64,000 nt of DNA from Kappaphycus alvarezii (Eukaryota; Rhodophyta; Florideophyceae; Gigartinales; Solieriaceae). Where the stretch lies: contig NADL03000549.1 of the NCBI GenBank assembly GCA_002205965.3, positions 62,001 through 126,000 of the forward strand, in the 5' to 3' direction. Of the stretch, positions 23,038 through 33,059 are shown one piece after another; within the stretch, counting starts at the first letter, position 1, and the number at the start of each line of letters is the position of its first letter. Both the position numbers and the translations under genes were made by a program. Under the pieces are notes generated by a model. It worked only from the letters and a program-made list of their open reading frames with translations, searched no databases and was not told where the DNA came from.

Positions 23038-24498
23038 ATGGACAGCAACCAGTCGCACCAGACCAAAACTCCAGCAAAAGTCGAGGCCTACATCATGTTG
23101 TTCGCCGAAAATCCATGTCGTCTTTTAGCAGTTCACCCACCTGACCAACTGGTCCGCATTCCATCCTTTGTGTTCGACGACGCCCATCCTTACACACCTG
23201 ACCTGTGTATCGCCGAATTGGCCGCATTCCTTGGCCTACCTGCGCACCCGCCTCCCTTTCGACCCATAGCAGAACTACTGCCCATTGCCAACGACGACGA
23301 CTTTTTGTGTGCCATGTACAATCCGAAAGGCCGTCTTCGTCTCTTACATGTTGTACCTACTGCGGGCGTTAATTTGCCATCCACGGTTGAGGCATGCTCC
23401 GACCCTCAAATTCGCCTTACAAGTGTCCCACAAGTCAGGGACGACATGTTTGAAAACCAGGCTCGTCGACGCTTCAAGAATGTCCGCCAAGCTGCGTGGA
23501 CCTGCTTTACTCCGTGTGGAAACTCCGCCTTTGCTCCATCCGGTCGATGTGCCCATACTGTCATTGAAGAGATGTCCTCCTTGTTGACTGGCGCCTTGGA
23601 AAGGATCGGTCTCGCCCCATCCACATGTATGGAGCGGCAATCAAGGTACGAATCAAAGTCTTTGTTCAAGGTTCCCACGCAGAACGGCCTGTACTACGTA
23701 AAGGAGTGCTACAGAGGCTCCAATGAAGTGCCCCTAACCACATGCATTGCACAAATATTTCCATCTGACACATTACAACTCTTGATTTCAGATAAATTGC
23801 TCAACTGCTTTGTGGCCAAGGGATTCGGTTCGTTCACGAGAGTCACACACTTGTACCCCCATTGCCTTGTGTTGAGGAAGTTAGCGCGAATGCAAAAGGA
23901 ATCTGTGAACCATCTTGAAGCCTTGAAACAGGCTGGGCTTCCGAATATGACCCCTCAAATACTGGCCACCAAAATTGTTGACCTGGCTTCAGACCATCGG
24001 ATCAACGCAGAACTTCAGTCACAGCTCCAGCCCGTCATAAATTCTGTCCAGTCTCTATGTGCCCAACTAGCGAGCACTGGTATTCCATACACACTGGTGC
24101 ATGGAGATTTTGCTTTCCGAAACATGGGCCAAAGGACTGAGGTAAAGCGCGACAAAGGTCTAATTTTCTTTGATTGGGAAACCTCATGTCTTTCTCATCC
24201 ATTCTGCGACCTCACCACACACTATGATGACTGGGAAAAGGATGCCGTTGATGAGTACTTGCATTTGTGGTTACCAAGGTTGAGCCTGAAGCAAGCGCGG
24301 AGATACGGATATATTGCGAGAGTACTAGGCGATATAATCACTGCTTGCCACTACCTGCGAATAGCGTCGGCGGCGATCAACGTTGATCGAAGAGTATTAG
24401 AGAGAACTGCTGAGTACTCGCTGGAATCAATGCTAAGAAACCTTGAGGAATTTGAGGAAAACCATGGACGTATTCATCTTGAAGATGGGAGCACTTAG
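23038..24498 (+). CDS. APH-family (kinase-like) phosphotransferase, intronless
   Basis: This 486-residue protein carries the hallmark catalytic motifs of the aminoglycoside/choline-kinase-like phosphotransferase superfamily: HGDFAFRN (His355, Asp357, Asn362) as catalytic loop and FFDWE (Asp379) as metal-binding motif, followed by HPFCDLTTHY. Residues 200-350 contain a plausible lysine-bearing strand (GLYYVKECYR) and helices (LARMQKESVNHLEALKQAGL). The N-terminal 120 residues form a separate domain, reminiscent of the NUDIX-like front end seen in some bacterial members, but no NUDIX box is visible. It is predicted cytosolic and the substrate is unknown. The gene is uninterrupted by introns, and its motif arrangement resembles bacterial proteins I know, so transfer is possible but unproven. 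The start at 23038 is the first ATG; Met20 is an alternative. A GTACA cluster precedes it. Confidence 0.9.
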   Translation: MDSNQSHQTKTPAKVEAYIMLFAENPCRLLAVHPPDQLVRIPSFVFDDAHPYTPDLCIAELAAFLGLPAHPPPFRPIAELLPIANDDDFLCAMYNPKGRLRLLHVVPTAGVNLPSTVEACSDPQIRLTSVPQVRDDMFENQARRRFKNVRQAAWTCFTPCGNSAFAPSGRCAHTVIEEMSSLLTGALERIGLAPSTCMERQSRYESKSLFKVPTQNGLYYVKECYRGSNEVPLTTCIAQIFPSDTLQLLISDKLLNCFVAKGFGSFTRVTHLYPHCLVLRKLARMQKESVNHLEALKQAGLPNMTPQILATKIVDLASDHRINAELQSQLQPVINSVQSLCAQLASTGIPYTLVHGDFAFRNMGQRTEVKRDKGLIFFDWETSCLSHPFCDLTTHYDDWEKDAVDEYLHLWLPRLSLKQARRYGYIARVLGDIITACHYLRIASAAINVDRRVLERTAEYSLESMLRNLEEFEENHGRIHLEDGST

Positions 24499-24814
24499 TG
24501 TACTTTATTTAGGATAGGATGCGTAGATAACATCTTGATATGTACAGAAGACATGTTACATGTAGACTCTGCACTTAACATATTCAGTTGTGCACTGACA
24601 ACAATTAGCTCTCCGTAAAACCGAAATGAAGTTCTGCAAGGTCCTTCCCTGAACTTTGCAAAGATCCTCGAGGTGGCCTGAACAACTCCGGATTTGTCAT
24701 CCGGTTAGTCGATCAAGGCGACCTTATAGAATGGGACACATTACTCACCGGCAGGAACCTTTGAGTCAGGGAAGGAGGTTTAGCAGGGCAAAAGAAGAGA
24801 GCAAGATCTGGTGG

Positions 24815-25342
24815 CTACTTTTTGGAAGAGGACGCCTTCTTCTCCTCTCTCCGCGACGAATTTCCTTTCTTCGAGGGGCCGGCCGAGTTCGATGATCGAG
24901 ATGAGGATTCCTTCACTTGCAACGGTTCAGCCTTTTTAGGTAATCGAAAGGATTTCTTAAAATCCACGATTCCCTTGCGATTGAGGTGATAAACGGCGTT
25001 GTCAAACCAGGTGGCGCAATCTGGTTTAGAGGCGCGTTGTGGGCCGATGACGTGGGGTAGACCCCTACAGGTGGATTTGAGAGAAGAAAACTTCTCCTCT
25101 GGTATAGCACCTATGTGCTCCTTCCTTTTGAGAGATGGATAATCGTTAAGGAACTTATCTTCTACATCTCTTTCGTCGAACATAAAATGCTTGAGAGAAT
25201 CTGTAGATTTGACATCATCATCAATTACATGAAACATCTGCCCATCTGAGCCCTTCCTGACATAAAGAGCAATATGGTCGTCCAGCTCCCTCCCCTTCTT
25301 ATCTTTGCGGGCAAAGTACAGTTTGAAAACGTCCCGTGACAT
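24815..25342 (-). CDS. Small fungal-type protein of unknown function with Ser/Lys-rich tail (paralogue 1)
   Basis: A 175-residue protein whose first 145 residues align along their length with the product of 27116-27568. Shared landmarks are FKLYF/YKLEI at the start, HIALYVRKG, MFHVIDDD, IGAIPEE, then VIGPQ, KPDCATWFDN and LNRKGIVDF. This layout (a His-Ala-hydrophobic strand, an FHV strand, a late Cys-x-x-Trp) is familiar from small, mostly ascomycete proteins of unknown function; DUF6914 is a possible family but I cannot verify this. The last 30 residues are a Ser/Lys/Arg-rich disordered tail absent from the paralogue. The start at 25342 is supported by the alignment and the stop is TAG. No role is known. 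Confidence 0.85.
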   Translation of the reverse strand: MSRDVFKLYFARKDKKGRELDDHIALYVRKGSDGQMFHVIDDDVKSTDSLKHFMFDERDVEDKFLNDYPSLKRKEHIGAIPEEKFSSLKSTCRGLPHVIGPQRASKPDCATWFDNAVYHLNRKGIVDFKKSFRLPKKAEPLQVKESSSRSSNSAGPSKKGNSSRREEKKASSSKK

Positions 25343-27115
25343 TTTTCACTGACGTCCTGTACAAGACCTGTATTCTAGCCTAAAAGATGAGAGCTATTTG
25401 AAGGTTGTAGGGGCAAGTAGAATGGTGGAGGATGAACAAGGGGGTGGGGAAGACAAGGAAGAGGCAGGGCGGATGATTCTTCTTTACGTAAATTGACCCA
25501 ACGTTGTATACAAGCTATATGAAAATTTACGAATCATTCTTTATTCAAAGGATTCTGAGCGCTCCGACTGTACAGTTGTTCTCCTGGAAAACAAGCAAAT
25601 GAGAAACAAATGCCAAGTTGCATGCGCACACACAAGATTCAATGAGGCAGAGTCTGCTCTACAATTTCTGTAGAGCAGGACTTGTGCTAGGACCTATGGA
25701 ACAGTGAACGGATGCGAGATGCAGGAACGCAGAATATGGGAATCTGAAAGTTGGTTTATTTCAGAAAGAATGTGTAATTCTGAGGACAAAAGGAAGGGTG
25801 GGCCTCCAGGACGAGGAAAATTGGGGAACGATGGCGATTGCCATCTGTTTGGAATACATTGATCAGGACATTGGAGAAATTGCATATGCGTAGGGTGCGG
25901 CGAATCAGCGAATCAGATGAAGGTCAGGGGCAGAGCTGACGTTTGGTAAAGCGGATACAGATGCAAAGTGAGGGCGGTTAGTGGGGAATGCGAAGAATGG
26001 TCTCCAGGGCTGTGGTCGGTTATGAACAGGATGGTTTGAGGTGGATGGACGGCATTTGCGTTGCTTTTTCCGGTAGATGGTATCATAGCAGCGGGGTCCA
26101 CGAGAAGAGAAGGTCCCGGATGCAAAAAAAGGGATGGATATTAAGTCATGTATCATACTGCACTGAAGAATTTTGCAATGAGGGAGTGGAGCGCATGAGA
26201 TTTGCGAGAGATGGAGATTTTCCTGAATTTCACGTAATTACTATTAAAGCCTACAGTGAGTCATGTTGTATAAAATACAGTCCAATACTACACCATTCGG
26301 ATGGAAAATTCTTTCCCTTTTCACTAGTGCACACTCGCAAAAGGGCTGCAAGAAATGCACTAAACCGAACTGCCTACTGGTGTGTCATCCCAGCACACCA
26401 AACGGGTTGGACTTTGGCATACCGATGATATCAATCGATCATTGGCCCAAGTTGAAACACAGGTCCTGAAATCTTTACCTTGTTTTGGAACCAAATGGCA
26501 AGTGGCACAACAATTTCTCTGCATCATTACACTTTGTGCAGACGCTCGCTGAGCCCGTCTTGAGTGCAGGAAAACATACAGTAGACCGACTCGATGGTAA
26601 CATGTAGGACGCGAAAAGCCATCCAGTGGGCGGAAACAAAGTAAATGGACCTACAGGAGGAACGACATGTCCTGCACAAACTATTCACGCTCACGTTGAT
26701 ATCCATCCTCACATGGCTCGACCGCCAGAGCTGCGGACGGTCCACGGTTCCATCGCCAGATGCTCGGTTGGAAACTGGTGAGTTGACCCTTGGGATTGTT
26801 GCCGCGTGATTCAAGGCAGCACTATATGCGGACTGCACTAATCAAATAAGAGCTATATCGGCAGGCTCTTTTGGCGCTTGTTTGTAGAAATTTGAAAAAA
26901 TTTCTACGGAAAGTGACAACAAAATGTTTGCGTGGAAGGGCTCGAACAACAGGTATTTGAGAGCCTAACAGCATATAATAAAATTTCGCAATCAGCTAGT
27001 ACGGCGTTATTCCTCACCATAACATTATCGAAACGACCTTTGGATCATGCGGTCCGCCCCAGTTACGACACCCCTTGTTCGCACGACCACCATATTGCAA
27101 CCTTGCCAAATCGAC
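25343..27115. other. Intergenic spacer between two divergent paralogues
   Basis: This 1.8-kb region separates the head-to-head pair. Frames here (for example 25988-26428 plus and 26527-26838 minus) are open by composition and show no domain. Nothing firm is identifiable; shared regulation of the pair is possible but cannot be shown. Confidence 0.5.
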
Positions 27116-27568
27116 ATGGGATACCAAGTATATAAACTGGAAATCAATCGACCAGGGGACACTAATAACAAGTTGGAGAAGCATGTCGCGTTGTTTGTTC
27201 AAACCGGTGAGGGACGGTCAGGCGAGATGTTCCATGTCATTGAAGATGAAGACAAGACGACAAGAGAAACGATATACTTCAAGTTTGACCGGATAGCGGT
27301 GCAGGATTTGTGTCTTTTCTCGTCAATTTGTAACGACTTTCGAATTGGGTGGATTGCAGGGAAGGATATGGCAACGCTGCGAAGAATCTGTGAGCAAGTG
27401 CCGGAAGTAATTGCACCCCAGACGGAGCGAAAGCCCAACTGCGTATCGTGGTTTAATAATGTGCTACTTGAGTTGGATCAAGAGGGAGTTGTGGAGTTTG
27501 ACAAGGGGTTTGTGATGCCGGAAAGAAAAGAAGAGTTGCAGGTAGTGGTTCCTCTCGCTGACGTTTAA
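27116..27568 (+). CDS. Small fungal-type protein of unknown function (paralogue 2)
   Basis: A 150-residue protein starting MGYQVYKLEINRPG. The open frame extends 23 codons upstream, but alignment with the protein at 24815-25342 places the true start here. Conserved features are HVALFVQTG, GEMFHVIEDEDKTT, IGWIAGKD, VPEVIAPQTERKPNC, SWFNN and LDQEGVVEFDKGF. By eye roughly a third of positions match the paralogue, so the duplication is old even though the copies sit 1.8 kb apart. It lacks the Ser/Lys tail. No signal peptide or membrane segment is visible. Function is unknown. Confidence 0.85.
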   Translation: MGYQVYKLEINRPGDTNNKLEKHVALFVQTGEGRSGEMFHVIEDEDKTTRETIYFKFDRIAVQDLCLFSSICNDFRIGWIAGKDMATLRRICEQVPEVIAPQTERKPNCVSWFNNVLLELDQEGVVEFDKGFVMPERKEELQVVVPLADV

Positions 27569-29136
27569 GAGGGGTAGGCAAAGAGTGAAAATTGTCCCTT
27601 TTATTGACAACGCTTGTGTATGGAAAACTTGAGATGAAGGATGGGTGAGTAGAACCACGGCGGCGGTTTACCGCTGGTGTCGAAGGTGCGAGTGAAGAAT
27701 ACGGTCCAAAGTAAGGGGAAATTTTGGAGAGCACATCGTAAAGAGGCGGCGCATGATATGAACTGTATTGCACTGTACAAATAATTGACGGAATTTAGCT
27801 AATACTCACGGGTACCCGTTACCAAAGGTGCTGCTGTGCCGTAGGATACCCTCTCGGAAGGACATGTAAAAATTTTCGCAAAATACGGTAGTGATTGATA
27901 TCACCAGACATGCACTGTAAATGTGTCCGCCATTTCTATTCTTGTCAACGCTAATAACAACGTACAGTATCGTAAGGTTAGTACAGTACATGCCTTTATG
28001 GCGCAGCTCTTGAAACATTCCAACTGTAAGCCGAGGGTACAACAGGACAGTGCCGCTCTGTAATTTCTCGAACTGTACAGTCTGTATCAACAAAACTTTC
28101 GTCGTTGGTTGTAAACACTGCGCTCATGAAGTATCCACATTGATCGCCTTACAGTCAAAGCACAAGGCGCAATGCACTGCCCAGAGCGCACCCGATGAAT
28201 GCATCCTGCCCACAAAACTGACCGCCGCTTCTTCACGGCTTCGAGCACGGTCTGACGCACCATCTGCGGTATCAATCGCTGCAGTCGTATCTTCTGATGG
28301 GTCCCTTACCTTACTGCCCAGTAACGTCAAGGCGCAGGAACAACTTCAACTTCTGACCATTATTTCTTGGCGTTTTCCTCGTAGAGAATCGTGGCGTTTT
28401 CCAAACGTCCAGAAGTTAAAGTCCCGCTGGCCCTGACCGACTTAGCCCCCCGCGCCGCTAGCAGAAGGGGTAGTCAGTCAGCATCGATCTTGACTGATGC
28501 CTCTGTGCAACGTTTGTAATGCTCCCTCTTTTATTCCCCGACGCAGTCCACTTTCACATAAAATTTAAAGTAGATTGCCACAATAGCTTACACTTTACTT
28601 CCTCATGGCCCTACAGGACCACGCAACTCCCTATTCCATTTTCTGCTCTTGGCCGACGGCATCCATACGCATCCTCCGTCGTCATAGGCCTGGCAAAATC
28701 TGCCGCGATCAGAACCGTGGAGCATTATTCGAGGGAGAGATCGATTCATTCACAACGGCATGCCGCCCTAGTGGTCTCGTCTAATGTCGCCTGTCTGTTG
28801 TCTGGTCTTATCAAATATTTCTGGACCTAATGTAGACGTCAGCCATCCACTCCGTTACCCACCACCCTCTGTAAAACCCCCCCTGATTTGAGCGCAGTTT
28901 ACGCTCCTATTTTTACACACACCTATTTTTATGCTTACATGTACAGTACTAGACCCCTCAATCAGTGAAAGCTGTTCCCCCGAAAGAGCCAATATTATCG
29001 CGGCAACACGGCCTGCTCGAAGAATAAATTGAGTCATCAAACTCAGTGACCTCAAAAAAAATTTAAGTAAATTTCAGAGGTATACGATAACTGGGTTGCA
29101 TCGGAAATCTTTTTAGTCCAATCGGAACAATTATCA
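27569..29136. other. Spacer with weak ORFs and GTACAG motifs
   Basis: Plus-strand frames at 28050-28436 (128 codons) and 28519-28830 (103 codons) lack recognisable motifs and are judged marginal. GTACAG motifs occur near 27965-27990, 28070-28080 and 28940. They could be remnants of the LINE ending at 29137-29561, but I could not align them. Confidence 0.35.
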
Positions 29137-29561
29137 TTGAACACCCTGCCCCCTCTTCCAGTGGCCTACGACATCACCGTATCCTCGCCATTCCAAGAGT
29201 GCTATATGTCAACGGGAGCACGAAAAGCGCGAGCCGTTGCCAACGCAGCAGAGAAGCGAAAGAGGAGGGACCTAGCCACGAAAGCGGCTGCCATTTCTGG
29301 AGACGTCCTGCCTGGAAGATCAAGATTAGGATGGGATTTGGTGCCGCTGGCTTTTCACTCGTTAGGATCACCTTCTGAGACATCATCAAAGGTCATAGAG
29401 AAATATGCGGCAGCTGTCGCATCGCGCAGCGGATGTTCTACGGGGGGATGAAGACCCGCTTGTACCAGAAACTAAGCTACGCTATTTTGTTCACAGTCGC
29501 GGCTTCAGTCATATGTCGTGCCCCGCAACACGCAGAAGTTCGTCACCCTATTCAAAATTAA
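29137..29561 (+). pseudogene. LINE reverse-transcriptase ORF, C-terminal fragment A
   Basis: The frame contains VAYDITVSSPFQECYMSTGA, an Arg/Lys helix (AEKRKRRDLATKAAAIS), then LVPLAFHSLGSPSETSSKVI. After one frameshift near 29447 it continues LYQKLSYAILFTVAASVICR to a TAA at 29559-29561. This is the domain following the reverse transcriptase in a LINE group of protists, fungi and animals: a D-[IV]-T-V-x-[SN]-P motif, a long helix, then a LYQRLS-type end. It matches fragment B at 54337-55038. Only the 3' end is present, as expected from 5'-truncated insertion. Confidence 0.7.
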
Positions 29562-29970
29562 TTTTGTAGCGACTTCACAGTGTTGCACATACCGTACATA
29601 TTATAGTGATGAAAACAAAACGAATGAAATAGATAATTGGTAGCCGTTTAGAATCAAAAAGACTTCTGAATAGAAATGGTAGCAAATATGAAAATAGTAC
29701 TATTTGAGGGTGAGTAAGCATGAGTACGACGGCAATCCATAGAGAACAAAACTCTCGTCGATTTCATCGGCACGAATGTACAGGCCAGCCTCGACCACCA
29801 TACTGAATCGCCCCATCATCCTCCTTGCGGTGCCAAAGCATCGAAACAATCAAAAAAGAGCTCAAATATTGTTCAGAGACAAATAAACAATTGAAGCCAA
29901 ACAACGCCGTACTCGGAGCGTAACAAGAAATGACCTGCTAAGCCCCATAATGGCCACTTTCTAGCTTCTT

Positions 29971-30950
29971 TTGAACTCTCTGTGTGATCAATCCTTAATT
30001 ACAATGACAGGCATCGACCATGCTACATTTCTGTACGTCCTTAGGAATTTCAAGTCATTATACGTCTATTACTCTCCTTATTCAAAATATGGTGCTATTC
30101 GTGTCATTTCCCAGCGACGAAAACCACGAGGAAGACCTACACCAATCGATGAAATACAGTGCTTGGGACTAGTTTTGACATGGTACCGGACTCGCGGGGG
30201 GACATGGGAAATATGTATGATTTTTGGCACACAAATCACAAGTGCAGTATGCTCTTTATTCACGCGATTTGGCAGATGGATTTTGCTGTGCGTTTTATCG
30301 ACATATAGCGCTACCAATATAAAATACCTACAGCTCAAGAGTGTAGCAAATTCAGAAGTGTTCTTAAAAGAAAATTTCACTGCCCCGACAATATCTATAC
30401 TGTTGCTGATGTTTTAAATATCTATATATAGCAATCAGGAGATTAGATCATACAGGACATGTTTTACAATGGTTGTACACATAAAGAATATGTGATGAAC
30501 GTGCTTTTAGTAGCTCCGAATGGTGTTATAGTTGCATATGAAATTAACTCTTAAGGAGGAGTACATAAATCCCAGATATCAGAGTAAGGGGGAATTTGTG
30601 AAAAGTTTGAGCCGTGCTACCGTTCTTACGGTAGAAAGGTAGTAGTTGAATCTGCATTGGCAAAGGGAGCCTAGCCCTTTCTAGCAAAGTCAGCGTATGA
30701 TGAGACCAACACAAACGGTCCTATGGACTTAATACAAATCCGACAAGCGACCTCTGCAAGACAAGCCTCTCATTGGGTCATGCGCGCATTCTAAAGAACT
30801 TTCCCCCGAATGAAAGATCGGTTTTATTACGAAGAAAACGGCTAATGTAAACTCGTTTTACTTTGAGGAATGCATTTGTTCAATTTGCGTTCTAAAATAG
30901 CTCGTATTAATTAAATAATGTCGAGCTACATGCCGCATCTTGGTTGAGAC
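29971..30950 (+). pseudogene. PIF/Harbinger DDE transposase, decayed
   Basis: The first 450 bases are intact and contain TGIDHATFLYVLRNF, the RGRPTPIDEIQCLGLVLTWY segment and an FGRWILL helix, all typical of DDE_Tnp_4 transposases. In shifting frames this continues TVADVLNIY, FYNGCTHKEYVMNVLL, PNGVIVAYEINS, then IRQATSARQASHWVMRAF, PRMKDRFYYEENG and finally LFNLRSKIARIN. Where family members have catalytic Asp, the first site keeps Asp (VADV), the second is Lys (HKS for HDS) and the third Glu (VVVES for VVDS). About four stops plus frameshifts make it inactive. It converges with the Myb-like ORF to its right. Confidence 0.8.
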
Positions 30951-31082
30951 GCGATCGGCTTCATGCGCGAAAGGTTCCATAAAGGATAGTAAATTCATTC
31001 GCTTCTATCTCTCAGCTGAACATGTTACAGGTGTGCAGACCCTTTCGTAAGTATCATCATCATTATCTCTTTAAATTGTTAA

Positions 31083-31680
31083 TTCCGCTTACTATCCTCC
31101 TCCCGATGGCGTCCATATTCTAGTCTCCCTTCCTCTCTCCGCATCATATCGTCTTCACGACGTTGCTGGTATTGCATCATCATCATTTTTTTATCGCCTG
31201 GAAACAGTCATAGTCAGCTTGCTTGCACGAGATACAATGTTTTACTAACAGACGGGGGGAGGGCGCGGTTTTTTCTGTGCCCGCAGTCCCCTCTCTATCT
31301 TCACTTTCAAATGGAACCGCCGCGCAGGTTTCGTCAAATTGGTTTTCCGGTGAGATAGAAAGAGATGGTCCAAGAACAATTCGTCAACAACCTCTTCAGC
31401 ATCGGATCTATCCCCTGAATCAGCCCTTTTTGTCATGCCGCACCGCAAAAGATTTGCTCGTTTAACATCGAGCGGTATTCTCGGATCCCTAGTCGGGGTC
31501 TCTCTGCGGTTAAGGGATGCGAAGTTTTCGCTCCAAACTGTCGACCGTTTGTTCCTATTCCGTAAATCCCTCAGCGTACTGTTTTTGCACCATGTCCCAC
31601 TCATCTTTGCAGAGGGGTAAATGCGCTTCGATAGCGTCAAGAAGATAAGATACCTCCTTCTGTGAAAAACCCGCCCCCTT
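31083..31680 (-). pseudogene. Harbinger-type Myb-like accessory protein, decayed
   Basis: On the minus strand the frame reads GAGFSQKEVSYLLDAIEAHL, then KDEWDMVQKQYAEGFTE, a stop, EQTVDSLERKL, and after a frameshift NRRETPTRDPRIPLDVKRAN and SDAEE. This is the Myb/trihelix-like protein of oomycete and fungal transposons (SLRRKF...PTGDP...VRRAK). A C-terminal Met/Arg/Glu-rich coiled coil follows at about 31187-31083 (MMMMQYQQRREDDMMRREEG). PIF/Harbinger elements typically encode such a protein next to the transposase, which lies just left on the other strand. It is broken by at least one stop and one shift. The 169-codon open frame 31245-31754 covers only part of it in the right frame. Confidence 0.65.
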
Positions 31681-31754
31681 GTTGCAGTGTCGCCGTTTCC
31701 CACACCGGTACCCGTATTTTTTTGTATCACGGGAGTGGGTGGAATTAATTGCAA

Positions 31755-32462
31755 ATAGGTACAGTCAAACCCGTATGAAGTTTGCAGTCGGCTGTTGGGA
31801 GTAGTCTGTAGTGTCGGCCTGGGGTCAAAGGGCTAGCTTTCCATCGAGTCAGGCGGAGATTGTGAAGGTGATGATGTCATCGGGATGACCTCGGAGACGT
31901 GCAGTTCATTAGAGGAAGCAGGCTGTAGAAATAGCGTTCTGAGGGAGGATGGGCAGAGGAATGTGTGTGAGGATTGGTTTGGAAGGAGAGAGGCAGGATT
32001 GTAATGGAGTGATGGACGGTAGTGTAGGCGAATGAGGAAACACACAGAAGTGAATGATGAGTGATCTATGATGTCGCTTTTGAGGTAGAAACATGAAAAT
32101 CAACGTTATCATCAAGATTGCAAGTCGTCGACTGGATTGATATTCGCTGTACCTCGGGGTTCCCGCGAAATTTGATATTTGCGTCATAGTAGCAACTGAT
32201 CCGACCAGGGAGAGGTCTCCGCCATCACACAGCATTTGATGCAGGTTTTTTGTATAAGATATGATAAGAAGTCGGTACCAAAAAAGTGTTTGTGCTTTCC
32301 GAATCAACCCACTATGTTCGGTACGCTCATAACCAGTAAGAGGGACAACTACAAATGGGTTATTAAAAGGTGAAACCTAAGATACTTCAAAGATCCACTC
32401 TATTCCAAAAAAAATAGCGTCATTTTGCAAAGCCGCAACGCTCTGAAGTCGCAGAGAATTTC
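31755..32462. other. Spacer without supportable gene
   Basis: Frames at 31833-32045 and 31909-32307 (minus) overlap and carry no known motif. This may be the terminal part of the Harbinger element; no inverted repeats were found. Confidence 0.4.
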
Positions 32463-33059
32463 GTGCACAGCATCAAGTCACTGTTGTCTACCGAAGAGTG
32501 CTGTACAGTACTGGTACGCACTCTAAAGTCCAATTGTATATACTTAGTCCAAAACCACTGTTCCACGCCTCCTATCTCCCTCATTTGCCATATTAAAGCT
32601 AGCTACGCATCTCAACTGCTTACCGACGCAGCCTTTGAGCGAAATGACGAACTTTGGGACTACACAAATTCAGGTGGTAGTGACACGGATGAAGACCTGC
32701 ATCTGCTTTCCCAAAGTTTTAACGTTTTCTACGAGTCGAAAAGATCAAAGGCTATTCATTACATGATCAACCGTGACGCACATGAATTTATAGTTTAATT
32801 GGAGTTGCTCAGTGATGACTTATCCCGCGTTACGCACTTCTATCGGCGTGAATACAAACGAAAACATCTTCCAAACAATAAAATATCTCCAAATTACCCG
32901 GTTCACACAGGTTATGGAATTGTGTTTCTGATATCGTCAAAAACTTACAAAATTTCGTGCTTGATCGTAAATACGAGGGAAATACATAAATTTCATGCTT
33001 CTTTTATAGTTCGAGATATGTCATTCAGTGGGTGGTTTTCGCGAGGGTTACTAGTATAA
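32463..33059 (+). pseudogene. Reading frame of about 198 codons with one in-frame TAA, unknown
   Basis: Two frames (32463-32798 and 32799-33059) are consecutive in the same phase, split only by a TAA at 32796-32798. The product contains LLTDAAFERNDELWDYTNSG, an acidic Ser/Asp stretch, YESKRSKAIHYMINRDAHEF and, past the stop, DDLSRVTHFYRREYKRKHL. No family is recognised. Length and composition stand out in AT-rich DNA. It could be an old gene or element protein with one nonsense change. Confidence 0.35.

Noticed and set aside
31245..31754. 169-codon minus-strand frame as a gene
   Set aside because: Only its middle (SLNRRETPTRDP...) is in the true phase of the Myb-like family; the ends are shifted, so it is part of a broken gene.
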